DNA from: Bin125 sp026705025
GTDB lineage: Bacteria; Chloroflexota; Dehalococcoidia; Bin125
NCBI GenBank assembly: GCA_026705025.1
Contig: JAPPBN010000051.1
Span: 1 to 64,000 of the forward strand
DNA length: 64,000 nt
Direction of reading: 5' to 3'
In this document: one piece after another, positions 7,367-16,230 of the stretch
How positions within the stretch are numbered: the stretch's first letter is position 1
How the letters are laid out: every line of letters begins with the position of its first letter
Made by a program: the position numbers and the translations under genes
Notes under the pieces: model-generated
The model's database searches: none
What the model saw: only the letters and a program-made list of their open reading frames with translations
Told to the model about the DNA's origin: nothing

Positions 7367-8650
7367 ATGACCAAATCAGCACTCGACGGCGTTCGTATCC
7401 TCGACCTCACCTCCGAGATGGGCTGGTACTGCGGCAAGCTCCTCGCCGACCTCGGCGCCGACGTGATCAAGGTCGAGCCCGTCGGCGGCGATCCTTCTCG
7501 CGGCCGCGCGCCCTTCTGGCAGGGCATTCCCGGCCGCGAGACCTCGCTTCGCTTCTGGTACTTCAACGCCAACAAGCGCTCGGTCACGCTCGACCTCGGC
7601 CAATACGACGGACGCTGGCTCTTCGGCCAAGTCGTCAAGACCGCCGACATCGTGATCGAGTCCTGGACAGCCGTCGAACGATCGGAGCTGGCAGAGCACG
7701 GCGTCGATCCGGATGCCTACCTGCAGGACCAACCGGATCTGATCTGGGTCTCAATCACCGGATTCGGCCTCAACGGACCCAGGGCCGGCTGGGAAGTCAC
7801 CGACATCGTCGCCCAGGCGGCAGCCGGTATTGCCACGCTGGCGGGATACCCGGACGGCTCCCCAATGAGGATCGCCGGCAACCAGGCCTACGCCGTAGCC
7901 GGCATCTCCGCCGCCCAGGGCGCATTGTTGGCGCTGTTGCAGGCCGAAGCGACGGGCAGCGGACAACGCGTCGAGACCTCGATCCAGGAGGCGCTCTCGA
8001 TCTGCCAGGAGACCGCCCACCTGCAGTGGGACTTCCAGGGCACCTCGCGCGAGCGGGTTGGCGAGAGCCATCGACTGCCCGGTATCGGGACATACGAGAC
8101 CAGCGACGGCTACATCTTCTCGATGGTCGGCGTCCCCGGATTCGGTGCGCCCTGGACCGAAGTCATCGGCTGGATGGACGAGAGCGGCATGGCCGAAGAT
8201 CTGACCGAGCCGGAGTACGCCAACACCTTCGCCAACTTCAACATGCGCATCCTGCTCGATGAGGAAGAGCAGGCCAAACACGCGCCGGTCCTGGCCCGCG
8301 CCCAGGAGGTGCTGACGAGGTTCTACGCGAGCAAAACGACGATGGAGGCCTACGAGGAGGGCCAATCGCGGCGTCTCCTGATCGGCCAGGTGGCCACGCC
8401 GTCCGACATCGCCGACAGCGAGCACCTGGCCGCGCGAGAGTGGTGGCTGGAACTCAATCAGCCGGCCCGCCTGGGCTCCGAGGACGCCGCCTTACGCTAT
8501 CCCGGCCCTCCCTACCATCTGTCCGAGACGCCGGCGAGCGTCCGGCGTCCGGCCCCGCAAATTGGAGAACATAACCAGGAGGTCTGGGTCGACGAAGTCG
8601 GCATTCCCGCCGAGGACCTGATTGCCTTCGCCGGAGAGGGCGCGATATGA
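7367..8650 (+). CDS. Class III (CaiB/BaiF) CoA-transferase, catalytic Asp absent
   Basis: A full-length 427-residue member of the formyl-CoA/carnitine CoA-transferase family. Visible features are the N-terminal VRILDLT, LLADLGADVIKVEP, NANKRSVTLDL and the TGSGQRVETSIQEA segment. In active enzymes an Asp (D169 in formyl-CoA transferase) carries the acyl and CoA intermediates. Aligning from the GxGQ motif backwards, this position is Tyr175 (NQAYAVAG). The downstream partner keeps its Asp and the two genes overlap as ATGA, so this is probably a structural subunit of a heteromer, as I recall for BbsE of the benzylsuccinate enzyme, rather than a pseudogene. The substrate is unknown. Confidence 0.88.
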   Translation: MTKSALDGVRILDLTSEMGWYCGKLLADLGADVIKVEPVGGDPSRGRAPFWQGIPGRETSLRFWYFNANKRSVTLDLGQYDGRWLFGQVVKTADIVIESWTAVERSELAEHGVDPDAYLQDQPDLIWVSITGFGLNGPRAGWEVTDIVAQAAAGIATLAGYPDGSPMRIAGNQAYAVAGISAAQGALLALLQAEATGSGQRVETSIQEALSICQETAHLQWDFQGTSRERVGESHRLPGIGTYETSDGYIFSMVGVPGFGAPWTEVIGWMDESGMAEDLTEPEYANTFANFNMRILLDEEEQAKHAPVLARAQEVLTRFYASKTTMEAYEEGQSRRLLIGQVATPSDIADSEHLAAREWWLELNQPARLGSEDAALRYPGPPYHLSETPASVRRPAPQIGEHNQEVWVDEVGIPAEDLIAFAGEGAI

Positions 8651-9891
8651 CAGCAACAAACGGATCGCGTCCACTTGAGGGCATTCGAGTGGCCGACTTC
8701 TCCTGGTTCGGCGTCGGACCCATAGCCGCGCGCACCCTCGCCGACTTCGGCGCGGATGTGATCCGCATCGAGTCCGAAGCCCGCGTTGACGGCCTGCGCC
8801 TCGGACAGCCGATCAAGCCCGGCAAGACCGGCTACAACGTCTGCGCCTACTTCAACAACTTCAATGCCGACAAGCGCTCCTTCCTCCTCAACATGTCGGC
8901 GGAAGGCTCGCAAGAAGTCGCCTACCGCCTGATCGAGCGCTCCGACGTCTTTCTCTCCAACCTGACCCCGCGCATCTTCGAACGCTGGAACCTGACATAC
9001 GAGCAACTCCGCGACGTCAAGCCCGACATCATCGCCGCCTACATGCCGATGCAGGGTCTCAGCGGCCCCCATCGCGACTTCCTCGGCTTCGGCGCCGTGC
9101 TGACCCCGACCACCGGGATCTCGCACCTCTCCGGCGATCCGGACCGGGCGCCCGTGGGCGTAGGCACCAACTACCCCGACTACGTCGTCAACCCGGGCCA
9201 CACAGTGATCGCCATCCTGGCGGCGCTCAGGCACCGCCGGAAGACTGGACAGGGACAGCGGATCGAATTGGCCCAGGTCGAGTCGGTCGCTGCCACCATG
9301 GGCCCCTCGCTGCTCGACTACACCGCCAACGGCGTCAACCAGGTCCGCAACGGTAACAAATCGAGTTGGATGTGCCCGCACGGCATCTACCGCTGCGCCG
9401 ACGATCCCTCAGGACGAGAACGCTGGATCGCCATCGCCGTGGGCGACGACGCCCAGTGGGAATCGCTCCGCGCCGTCGCCGAGGGCGCAGCGTTCACCAC
9501 GGACGATCGCTTCGCAACCCTGCTCGGCCGCCGTCGTCATGAGGACGAACTTAACATAACGCTCTCGGATTGGACCGCTTCATTCGACGCCGCCGCGCTG
9601 GCGATCCAGCTGCAGTCGGTCGGCGTCGCCGCGGCCCTCGTGCAGGACGCCGAGGACATGTGCGAGCACGACGATCATCTCGCCGCCCGAGGATTCTACG
9701 AGTACCTCCACCACCCCGAGACGGACATCTCGCTCTACGACGGACCCATCGTCAAACTGCACGAAACACCGGGCTACCTGGCCTCGCCGGCGCCACTCTT
9801 CGGCCAGCACACATACGAAGTGGCGACGGAAGTCCTCAGTTACTCGGCGGATGAAGTGGCGGAGCTGACCTCGTCGGGCGTACTGAGCTAG
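8647..9891 (+). CDS. Class III (CaiB/BaiF) CoA-transferase, catalytic Asp present
   Basis: The protein has 414 residues. Its catalytic Asp is D178 in NYPDYVVNPGH, followed by LAALRHRRKTGQGQRIELAQ, so it looks competent. Class III enzymes move CoA between two carboxylic acids through enzyme-bound anhydride and thioester intermediates, commonly activating an acid for beta-oxidation-like breakdown. It overlaps the Asp-less partner at its start by 4 bases (ATGA) and the convergent hydrolase gene at its end by 4 bases. I infer a two-subunit enzyme with the preceding gene. The NYPDxxxNPGH form resembles the BbsF type more than formyl-CoA transferase. Confidence 0.9.
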   Translation: MTATNGSRPLEGIRVADFSWFGVGPIAARTLADFGADVIRIESEARVDGLRLGQPIKPGKTGYNVCAYFNNFNADKRSFLLNMSAEGSQEVAYRLIERSDVFLSNLTPRIFERWNLTYEQLRDVKPDIIAAYMPMQGLSGPHRDFLGFGAVLTPTTGISHLSGDPDRAPVGVGTNYPDYVVNPGHTVIAILAALRHRRKTGQGQRIELAQVESVAATMGPSLLDYTANGVNQVRNGNKSSWMCPHGIYRCADDPSGRERWIAIAVGDDAQWESLRAVAEGAAFTTDDRFATLLGRRRHEDELNITLSDWTASFDAAALAIQLQSVGVAAALVQDAEDMCEHDDHLAARGFYEYLHHPETDISLYDGPIVKLHETPGYLASPAPLFGQHTYEVATEVLSYSADEVAELTSSGVLS

Positions 9892-10724
9892 CCGCCAAAC
9901 GCCAGGTGACGCTCAAGGAACGGCCCGACCGGCGCAATCCCCTGGGGCATGAAGTCCCAGTGACCGCAGGGCAACCAGACCAGTTCCCTCGGCTCGGACA
10001 GCTGATCGTAGAAGCGCTGCGTGGCTTCCGGCGTGATCAAGTCATCATGCTCACCGGCGACGACCTGCACCGGTCGGCCGGCCATCAGCGGCGCGTAGAC
10101 GCCAGGATCGGTGAGCGAGTTCGCCAACTCGCCGGCGCTGCCTCCGCGGCCGGACAGGGTGCTTGCACCGGAAATGCAGAATGACGCGGCCTTGACCCGC
10201 TCGTCGAGTCCGACGAACGGCGCCCCGCGCATCCCACCCATCGAAAAACCGACAAATCCAACCCGGTCAGCATCGACTTCCGGCCGCTCCGAGAGATAGT
10301 CAAGCGTCCGCATCCAGTCGACCACGGTTTGCAATGACTGGTCCAGACGGCGCCTCGGCCAGCGCTGGAAGTCCTCCATCGAGACGGGCCGCCTGGCCCG
10401 CTCTCCATGTCCGGCCTGGTCGATTGTGGCGCAGATCGCGCCACGTGCGACCCACTGCTCAGCCGGCCAGAGGACGTAGTCGCTGGACTTGTCCAGGGTG
10501 CCCGGATGGCCGACCAGAATCAACGGGCGCGGACCTTCAGCCTCGACCGGCCGAAGCAACAGTCCGCCAACACGATCCTCATAGCGCGAAGTGATCTCGA
10601 ACCGTTCAACGGCCAGCCCGCCGCCGTCCCCGGCGGGAGCAGTCGAGGCGTTGAACGGAAGATCCTGATCGTAGCCAAAGGCCAGCTCGCGCAGCAGGTT
10701 CAGTTGTTCGCCGTCGCTATTCAT
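9888..10724 (-). CDS. Alpha/beta hydrolase, dienelactone-hydrolase-like
   Basis: The protein has 278 residues with the nucleophile elbow GFSMGG (about 172-177), an acid in GEHDDLITP (about 236) and a histidine in CGHWDF (about 259), giving a Ser-Asp-His triad. An HPGTLDKSSDY segment near residue 74 would form the oxyanion region. There is no signal peptide, so it is probably a cytoplasmic esterase or lactone hydrolase. The start overlaps the 3' end of the upstream ABC permease gene by 8 bases, so it is probably translated from the same mRNA. The substrate is not inferable. Confidence 0.85.
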   Translation of the reverse strand: MNSDGEQLNLLRELAFGYDQDLPFNASTAPAGDGGGLAVERFEITSRYEDRVGGLLLRPVEAEGPRPLILVGHPGTLDKSSDYVLWPAEQWVARGAICATIDQAGHGERARRPVSMEDFQRWPRRRLDQSLQTVVDWMRTLDYLSERPEVDADRVGFVGFSMGGMRGAPFVGLDERVKAASFCISGASTLSGRGGSAGELANSLTDPGVYAPLMAGRPVQVVAGEHDDLITPEATQRFYDQLSEPRELVWLPCGHWDFMPQGIAPVGPFLERHLAFGG

Positions 10725-13700
10725 ATCTCAACGCCTCCGCGATGGTGGTGCGCGCCGCCTGTCTCGCCGGGAAGTACGTCAGGACCAGCGACGCCAGGAA
10801 TGCACCGATCAAGATCGGCAAGATGGTGCCAACCGGGACGTGCATTGATATCTCACCGAACGTGCCCTCGGCGAACAGACGCCAGGCGAGACCCAGCGCG
10901 AGCCCGGTCCCGAGCCCGAGGCCGAGCAACGCAATGAAGCCCATCTCGATCAGTAACTCGAAGCCGACTAGCCGCGACTGGAAGCCAATCGCGCGGAGCA
11001 CGCCGATCTGTTGTCGGCGCTCGACGACAGCGCGCAAGGCAATCACTCCGAGAGCGGCCAAACCGGCGACGAGGCCGATACCAATGAATCCCTGGAACAG
11101 CGCCAGAATCGATGACTGCGTGCTCTGTTGGCGTTGCAGTTCTCCCTGGATGTCGACCGCGAAGATTCGAAGCTCGCGTTCGATTCCCTGGGCGACGTCA
11201 AGCGTGTCGGCCCCATCTCTGGTCGAGATGTAGTGGCGGGTCGATTCTGACTGTCCGATCACCTGTGAGGCCACTGTTTCCGGGAGTAGAAGCGTCGGCA
11301 GACCGCCGTCTTCACCGTCGAGGTCGACGAATGCTCCGCTGATCCGTTCAAGAATCGCGATCACCTCGACCTGCCGGGCGTTCTCGCCGAGGCCAACCTC
11401 AACAACAATGCGTGGCAGCAGGGTTGCCTCGTCGGTGACCGTGTCCGGCACTGACCAGGGATCCAGGTCATTGCCGGCAAAGCCAAACGCTCCGTCAATG
11501 GCGTCTACCGTCGCCACGGCGACCATGTCCCCGCTTCGAAGCGCCGACCAGACATCACGTTCGTCCTCATACCGATAGGAAATGGCCTGCAGCTTCACTT
11601 CCTGACCATCGACGAACTCGTCATTGATGCCACCGATCACGACTGCGTCACGGTCATCGATCTCAACTTCCGCCAGATCCGTCTCTACCAGCTGAATGTC
11701 GCCGTCGCGATCGAGAATGTGGCGCTCGGTCACCGCGTCCCAGCGCTCCGTCAGAATCGTGATGGCGCGCGTTCCGCGTTCAGGCCCGGCCTCGATCCTG
11801 CCGGCATTCTCGATGTCCTCGATCACCTCGTCGGCGCCAGCGTCGGCCAGCCCCTCGCGAATGTCGGAAACGGCATTGACGTCGGTGTTGAAGGCGAGAA
11901 CCTCGAATCCGCCCGCGGTGTCGTCGCCGGTGAAGGCCTGGCTGAAGGAGGAGTTGATCGTGGTGAAGTTGACCAGGGCGAATGTGATCAACGCAATCAT
12001 CGCGATTGTCATGCCGGTCCGATAGCGAGCCGCCGCCGGATATGCGGCGGCAGTGCGGATCACCGGCGCCATCCGCCCGATCCCCCCCACAATCCGTCTC
12101 ACCCCGCCGACGATCAGATCCAGGTTGAACACCAGCAGCAGCGTCCCGGCCGCGGTCAGCATCGTTCCGGCGAGCACAAACAGCTCGGGCCCGCCATTGA
12201 GATTGTTGTCGAAGAAGCTCTCGTGCCAGTCATTGGGGATGAACCAGAGGAACATCACGAAACCTGCGCCCAGCGTGTAGAGCAGCCGCTGGTTGATCCG
12301 AAGACTGCCAAGTCGCAGCTTGTTCAGACCCATCACAATTCCCAGAGGAATGAGCGACACACCGGTCATGTAGGGGAAGAAACTCTCCTGGTCGAGACCG
12401 AAGTCGAGAACGACGAGTCCGCCGATCACGAACAGCACCCACCACTGCGGATTCCAGCGCATGAGGCGCCAGCCGAAGAGCAGCACCCATGGAATCATCC
12501 TCTGAGACCAACGGCTTCCGATGAGATGTAACACCAATGCGATGGGAGCCCCGAGTATCAGCGTGAACGGAGTTGTGAGCAGGAGGACCAGTCCGATTGC
12601 CGTCGTGAACACTCCGAGGACGTTCCTGACCACCCGCCAGGGCGTCAGTGGGTAGGTTTCCTCGTACCGCGCCTCCGGAATATCCCGAATGGCAGCGACG
12701 ATGTTGAGCCGCGACGCTCGGAAGCTGGAGAACACCACGGTGATGAACGTAATCACGATCCCGATACAGGCCGAAATGACCAGGCTCTTGATCGTGACCG
12801 TCCAGGTAAAGACGAAGCCGAAACTCTCGAATCCCTGGTTGAGTGCAGCGATGAACCCCAGGGCAAAGAGCAGACCCAGCACCACCCCAACAACGGCGGC
12901 GCCCATGTTGTAGACCATGCCCTCGGAGATGAACATCTGGATCAGGTCGTTGCGCTGCATGCCCACGGCCCGGGCGATGCCCATTTCCGGCTTCCGCTCC
13001 TCGGCCAGCATGGCGAAGATCAGGAAAATCAGCAGGATCCCGGCTGCGACAGAGAATGAGCCCATGAACAGGAACAGCGTGGTGAAGACGCTGGCGATTA
13101 ACTCGGCGTCTTCCAGACTGTCTGCTTTGACCGCATCACTGGCATAACGAGACAATCCGTTGCTCAGGTACAGATCAGGCTGTTGGCGCTCGAAACCGTC
13201 GAGCGCAGCCTCAATGTCACGGTCGAGAGCGTCCGAGAACTCCAGCGGCGCTTCCACCCCACCGGCGCCGCTGATCAGGATGGAATCCCAGCGGTCGGGC
13301 GGTGACAACTGGGGCCCCAGGAGATTCTGGTAGGCGTCAATGGACAACAGTCCGCCGGAGCCGCCCGCCTCGAGATTTCCGGTCAGGACGGCGTCGCGGC
13401 CGATGGCCGCCACGGTGTACTGCCTCGCTCTGCCCAGCACGTAGAGCTTGACCTGGTCGCCCGGCTCGGCGTCCAGTTCGCGAGCGGCTCGCTCGTTGAT
13501 CACAATCTCATCAGTGCCCAGTTCGCTCAGTCGAAGCAGATCGCCGTCCCTGTCGCGCACTGCGTCGAGCCGATCGACGGTCTGCGGGTCAACACCGACC
13601 AGGAAGAACTGAGGCTCAATCTGACCGGCCTCAGGATGCTCGATCGGCACCAGGTCGAATCGTGAGCCGAATATGGCCTCCACTCGATCATCGTCAGCGA

Positions 13701-14067
13701 AGTGGGATTGCAGATCACTCAGCACCTGGTCGGGAATGCCGGTCCCGGCGTCCTCGGCCGAGTCGTCCGTCTCTTCCTCGATGATGAAGTGGTCGATTCG
13801 TTCGAGGCCGTTCAGGGCCAGATTGCGGACGCTGACGGCCAGCGAGTCGCCTGTCGAGAACGCGATCGTGACGATGATCGTCGCCAGGGTCAAACCCATG
13901 GTGACTAGCACCGTCTGCGCGCGCCGACGGGGAATGTTGCGCAGACCCATTCGCACGAGAATCGGACGCTTCAGGAAGATGTAGACGATGACAGCGGCGG
14001 CAACACCCGCGATGGCGACAACAATCCACATCAAGCGAATCGTCGGCAGGCCAAACAGTTCTTCCAT
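10717..14067 (-). CDS. Large ABC transporter permease, duplicated FtsX/MacB architecture
   Basis: The protein has 1116 residues. A signal-anchor (about 12-32) leads to a MacB-type extracytoplasmic domain (about 60-310), three FtsX membrane helices (about 325-470), a central group of further helices (about 480-650), a second extracytoplasmic domain (about 700-960) and a final FtsX set (about 975-1110) ending in AARTTIAEALRYE. Such two-module permeases work as a single chain with a LolD/MacB-type ATPase and drive conformational work on lipids, peptides or cell-wall enzymes rather than classical transport. The ATPase gene is immediately upstream (35-base gap). The cargo is unknown. Confidence 0.9.
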   Translation of the reverse strand: MEELFGLPTIRLMWIVVAIAGVAAAVIVYIFLKRPILVRMGLRNIPRRRAQTVLVTMGLTLATIIVTIAFSTGDSLAVSVRNLALNGLERIDHFIIEEETDDSAEDAGTGIPDQVLSDLQSHFADDDRVEAIFGSRFDLVPIEHPEAGQIEPQFFLVGVDPQTVDRLDAVRDRDGDLLRLSELGTDEIVINERAARELDAEPGDQVKLYVLGRARQYTVAAIGRDAVLTGNLEAGGSGGLLSIDAYQNLLGPQLSPPDRWDSILISGAGGVEAPLEFSDALDRDIEAALDGFERQQPDLYLSNGLSRYASDAVKADSLEDAELIASVFTTLFLFMGSFSVAAGILLIFLIFAMLAEERKPEMGIARAVGMQRNDLIQMFISEGMVYNMGAAVVGVVLGLLFALGFIAALNQGFESFGFVFTWTVTIKSLVISACIGIVITFITVVFSSFRASRLNIVAAIRDIPEARYEETYPLTPWRVVRNVLGVFTTAIGLVLLLTTPFTLILGAPIALVLHLIGSRWSQRMIPWVLLFGWRLMRWNPQWWVLFVIGGLVVLDFGLDQESFFPYMTGVSLIPLGIVMGLNKLRLGSLRINQRLLYTLGAGFVMFLWFIPNDWHESFFDNNLNGGPELFVLAGTMLTAAGTLLLVFNLDLIVGGVRRIVGGIGRMAPVIRTAAAYPAAARYRTGMTIAMIALITFALVNFTTINSSFSQAFTGDDTAGGFEVLAFNTDVNAVSDIREGLADAGADEVIEDIENAGRIEAGPERGTRAITILTERWDAVTERHILDRDGDIQLVETDLAEVEIDDRDAVVIGGINDEFVDGQEVKLQAISYRYEDERDVWSALRSGDMVAVATVDAIDGAFGFAGNDLDPWSVPDTVTDEATLLPRIVVEVGLGENARQVEVIAILERISGAFVDLDGEDGGLPTLLLPETVASQVIGQSESTRHYISTRDGADTLDVAQGIERELRIFAVDIQGELQRQQSTQSSILALFQGFIGIGLVAGLAALGVIALRAVVERRQQIGVLRAIGFQSRLVGFELLIEMGFIALLGLGLGTGLALGLAWRLFAEGTFGEISMHVPVGTILPILIGAFLASLVLTYFPARQAARTTIAEALRYE

Positions 14068-14102
14068 GGTGCCCCTTCTTCAGCCTGGATTCCGAGCTGG
14101 CC

Positions 14103-14879
14103 CTAGCTCCCGAGTTGACGGTGAATCGTCTCGCCCTCGATCAAACCGTCTCGCATGTGGATTGTGCGGTTTGCCCGCCGTCCGATGTTCTCGTCGTGTG
14201 TGACGATGACGAACGTCTGTTGATTGCGCTCGTTCAACTCTTCGAGCAGTTCCATGATCTGATTCGCGTTGGTCGAGTCAAGGTCGCCGGTTGGCTCATC
14301 GCCCCAGACAATCGCCGGATCGTTGACCAACGCCCTCGCGATCGTCACGCGTTGCCGCTGTCCACCAGACAGCTGGGCCGGCCGATGTCCAGACCAGTCA
14401 CGTAGCCCGACCTGCTCCAGGGCATCCATGGAGCGATCTCTCGCTTCGCGTTGTCCGAGTCCGGCGAGCAGCAGCGGAAGTTCGACGTTTTCAACGGCCG
14501 ACAACACCGGCAGCAGGTTGTAGAACTGGAAGACGAAGCCCATCCGGCGGGCGCGATGGTCCGTTCGCTCGTTGTCCGGCATGTCGTGAATACTGCGGCC
14601 CTCCACGAAGATCTCGCCCTGTTCGATCGTCTCGAGGCCCGACAAACAGTTGAGCAGCGTCGTCTTACCGCAACCGGACGGCCCCATGATCGTGACCATC
14701 TCTCCGCGTGCAACCGAGAGCGTCACTCCGCGCAACGCGTGAACCGGCTCTCCGGCTCCGGCATACGTCTTGTGTACGCCGTTGGCGGCAATGATCGGTT
14801 CGCCGCCATTGTGCGTGACGGCGCCCACGCCCTTCTGCGGCGCAGATTCGGCATCGATTTCGATTGAACGACTACTCAT
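14103..14879 (-). CDS. ABC transporter ATP-binding protein (MacB/LolD type)
   Basis: The protein has 258 residues from ATG 14879, which has a GGAGACGAAG site in front; the open frame to 14996 is rejected because it has none. Walker A is GPSGCGKTT (66-74), the signature is LSGGQRQRV and Walker B is IVWGDEPTGD, with a Trp-Gly where LAD is usual. The switch is the His of VIVTHD. It energises the 1116-residue permease encoded next. An Asp/Glu-rich N-terminal extension of about 25 residues precedes the nucleotide-binding domain. Confidence 0.93.
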   Translation of the reverse strand: MSSRSIEIDAESAPQKGVGAVTHNGGEPIIAANGVHKTYAGAGEPVHALRGVTLSVARGEMVTIMGPSGCGKTTLLNCLSGLETIEQGEIFVEGRSIHDMPDNERTDHRARRMGFVFQFYNLLPVLSAVENVELPLLLAGLGQREARDRSMDALEQVGLRDWSGHRPAQLSGGQRQRVTIARALVNDPAIVWGDEPTGDLDSTNANQIMELLEELNERNQQTFVIVTHDENIGRRANRTIHMRDGLIEGETIHRQLGS

Positions 14880-15071
14880 CTTCGTCTCCAGTGTCCGCCG
14901 GGAAGCCTCGGATGCGGCGCAACTCCGCCTAAGCCTATCCCGCATCGCAGTAGGCTGAGTGTCCATTCGGTCGAAAATTCGGAACGCACGACACAACGCA
15001 GACCGTCTGCATACCGAGTGCTTACCTTCTTGCCTGTCACCGTGTTCAACGAGCGATCTGGAGACTTCTCA

Positions 15072-15374
15072 ATGACCGCCACTACCGCTCTGCTGGAAGC
15101 CGCGGACCAGTTCGCCCAGGATCTGATCGCGAACAACATCGCCGGACTGATGCCAATGTTCACGCCGATCGGAATCGGTCAGGCGATGGCGCTGCAGGCG
15201 CAGCCCGACTCGGCCGAGGGTTCCGAAAGCTTCGAGATTGAAGACCAGGGCGACAACCTGCTTCACATCACCTTCCGCGGCCCGGAGAGCGCCGGCGGAG
15301 ACGGCACGATCTTCACCCAGTGGGTCGAGGTCGAGGGCCTCTGGAAGGTCGACGCGATTGGCCGGGTCGAGTAG
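15072..15374 (+). CDS. Hypothetical small protein, possibly NTF2-like fold
   Basis: The protein has 100 residues from ATG 15072, with GGAG at about 15060. It begins with a helix-rich segment (AADQFAQDLIANNIAGLM) and ends in strands (LHITFRGPE, TIFTQWVEVEGLWKVDAIGRVE). This pattern is seen in SnoaL/NTF2-like proteins, but the family call is weak. It stands alone between a divergent ABC operon and a convergent hydratase gene. The upstream 190 bases contain AGCCTA...TAGGCT (about 14932-14956), a 6-base inverted repeat that may be an operator. Function unknown. Confidence 0.6.
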   Translation: MTATTALLEAADQFAQDLIANNIAGLMPMFTPIGIGQAMALQAQPDSAEGSESFEIEDQGDNLLHITFRGPESAGGDGTIFTQWVEVEGLWKVDAIGRVE

Positions 15375-15377
15375 GAG

Positions 15378-16133
15378 CTAGGTCAGGCTCAACTCGACAT
15401 CACCGATGCCGGGGAAGCGGATCGTCACTTCACCGCGACCGCCGGGGAAGGGCTGCACGGCGGCGGCGCCGGTGGTGATCACCTCGCCCGCCCTGACCGT
15501 CATGCCGCGATTGTTGATCTCGTTGACGGTCGCGACCAGGACCTCCGTCGGATTGGGCCGGCCGTCACGACCCTCGGCGACGGATTCGCCGTTGATCAAT
15601 ATCGCGCAATCCAGCCCGACGAGATCTCTTGCTTGCCAGTCGTCGATTTCCGGGCCCATGATCAACGCATGGTTGCCGACACCGTCGGCGGCCATGCTGG
15701 GAAACTCGGGCGCGCCGCCAAAGCGATTATTCGGCGCTTCGATCACGATGTATGCGTTCGAGACGCCACCTAGCACCGAGTCTTCGCTGTGGCCGCCGTC
15801 GGTCGGCGCGAAGTCTCGACCTAGTCGGAAGGCGACCTCGGCTTCCAGGATGCAGGTGACGAAGCCGTCGCCCGGCATCGACGCCGGCGAATCGAGGACC
15901 ATGCCCTCGAAGAACGGAGCGAGCACCATATTGCCCTCAATCACAGCCGCCTTCCAGGCGACGGCCGGCTTCGGATCCCGCGACCAGCGCTCCCAGTAGA
16001 TGCGGCCGCCGTCCGCAGCGGTCTCCGGCCGGAACGACTCCGGAATGGGCGGGAGCGGAAGTCCGTTGGCAGTGGCCTGGTCGAGGAAATCTGCGGCGTC
16101 AGAAACTTGGGCGTTGGTCAGGGCGTCGGACAT
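15378..16133 (-). CDS. 2-keto-4-pentenoate hydratase-like protein (FAH superfamily)
   Basis: The protein has 251 residues, the usual size of MhpD/DmpE-type hydratases, which add water to 2-hydroxypenta-2,4-dienoate in the meta-cleavage pathway. Metal-binding acidic residues are visible in ILEAEVAFRLG (about 94-104), and a conserved GxxxxTG-like turn in RAGEVITTGAA near the C terminus. No ring-cleavage dioxygenase or aldolase is adjacent, so the pathway cannot be confirmed; related decarboxylases share the fold. It converges on the small gene at 15072-15374 with 3 bases between stops. Confidence 0.85.
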   Translation of the reverse strand: MSDALTNAQVSDAADFLDQATANGLPLPPIPESFRPETAADGGRIYWERWSRDPKPAVAWKAAVIEGNMVLAPFFEGMVLDSPASMPGDGFVTCILEAEVAFRLGRDFAPTDGGHSEDSVLGGVSNAYIVIEAPNNRFGGAPEFPSMAADGVGNHALIMGPEIDDWQARDLVGLDCAILINGESVAEGRDGRPNPTEVLVATVNEINNRGMTVRAGEVITTGAAAVQPFPGGRGEVTIRFPGIGDVELSLT

Positions 16134-16180
16134 GTTGGCATCCTCGGGGGCTATTGGTCAGTCTGATTGGCTGTCAGCAG

Positions 16181-16201
16181 GATAGGGTCCATCGCCCTAT
16201 C
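16181..16201. promoter_or_regulatory. Inverted repeat in a divergent promoter region
   Basis: GATAGGG (16181-16187) and CCCTATC (16195-16201) form perfect 7-base arms around a 7-base spacer, in the 97-base region between the divergent hydratase-like gene and the HD-like gene. The size and spacing suit a dimeric repressor operator; the regulator is unknown. Confidence 0.4.
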
Positions 16202-16230
16202 GTCCGACCCGCAGTTACTCTGCAATCACG

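Noticed and set aside
7075..8262. 395-codon open frame on the + strand in another frame
   Set aside because: It covers the G-poor repeat and then overlaps the CoA-transferase gene out of frame; its product is Arg-rich with no motif.
7367..8650. Pseudogene call for the Asp-less CoA-transferase
   Set aside because: The frame is intact and full length, tightly coupled to its partner, and the same situation occurs at a second locus, so a structural subunit is more likely than decay.
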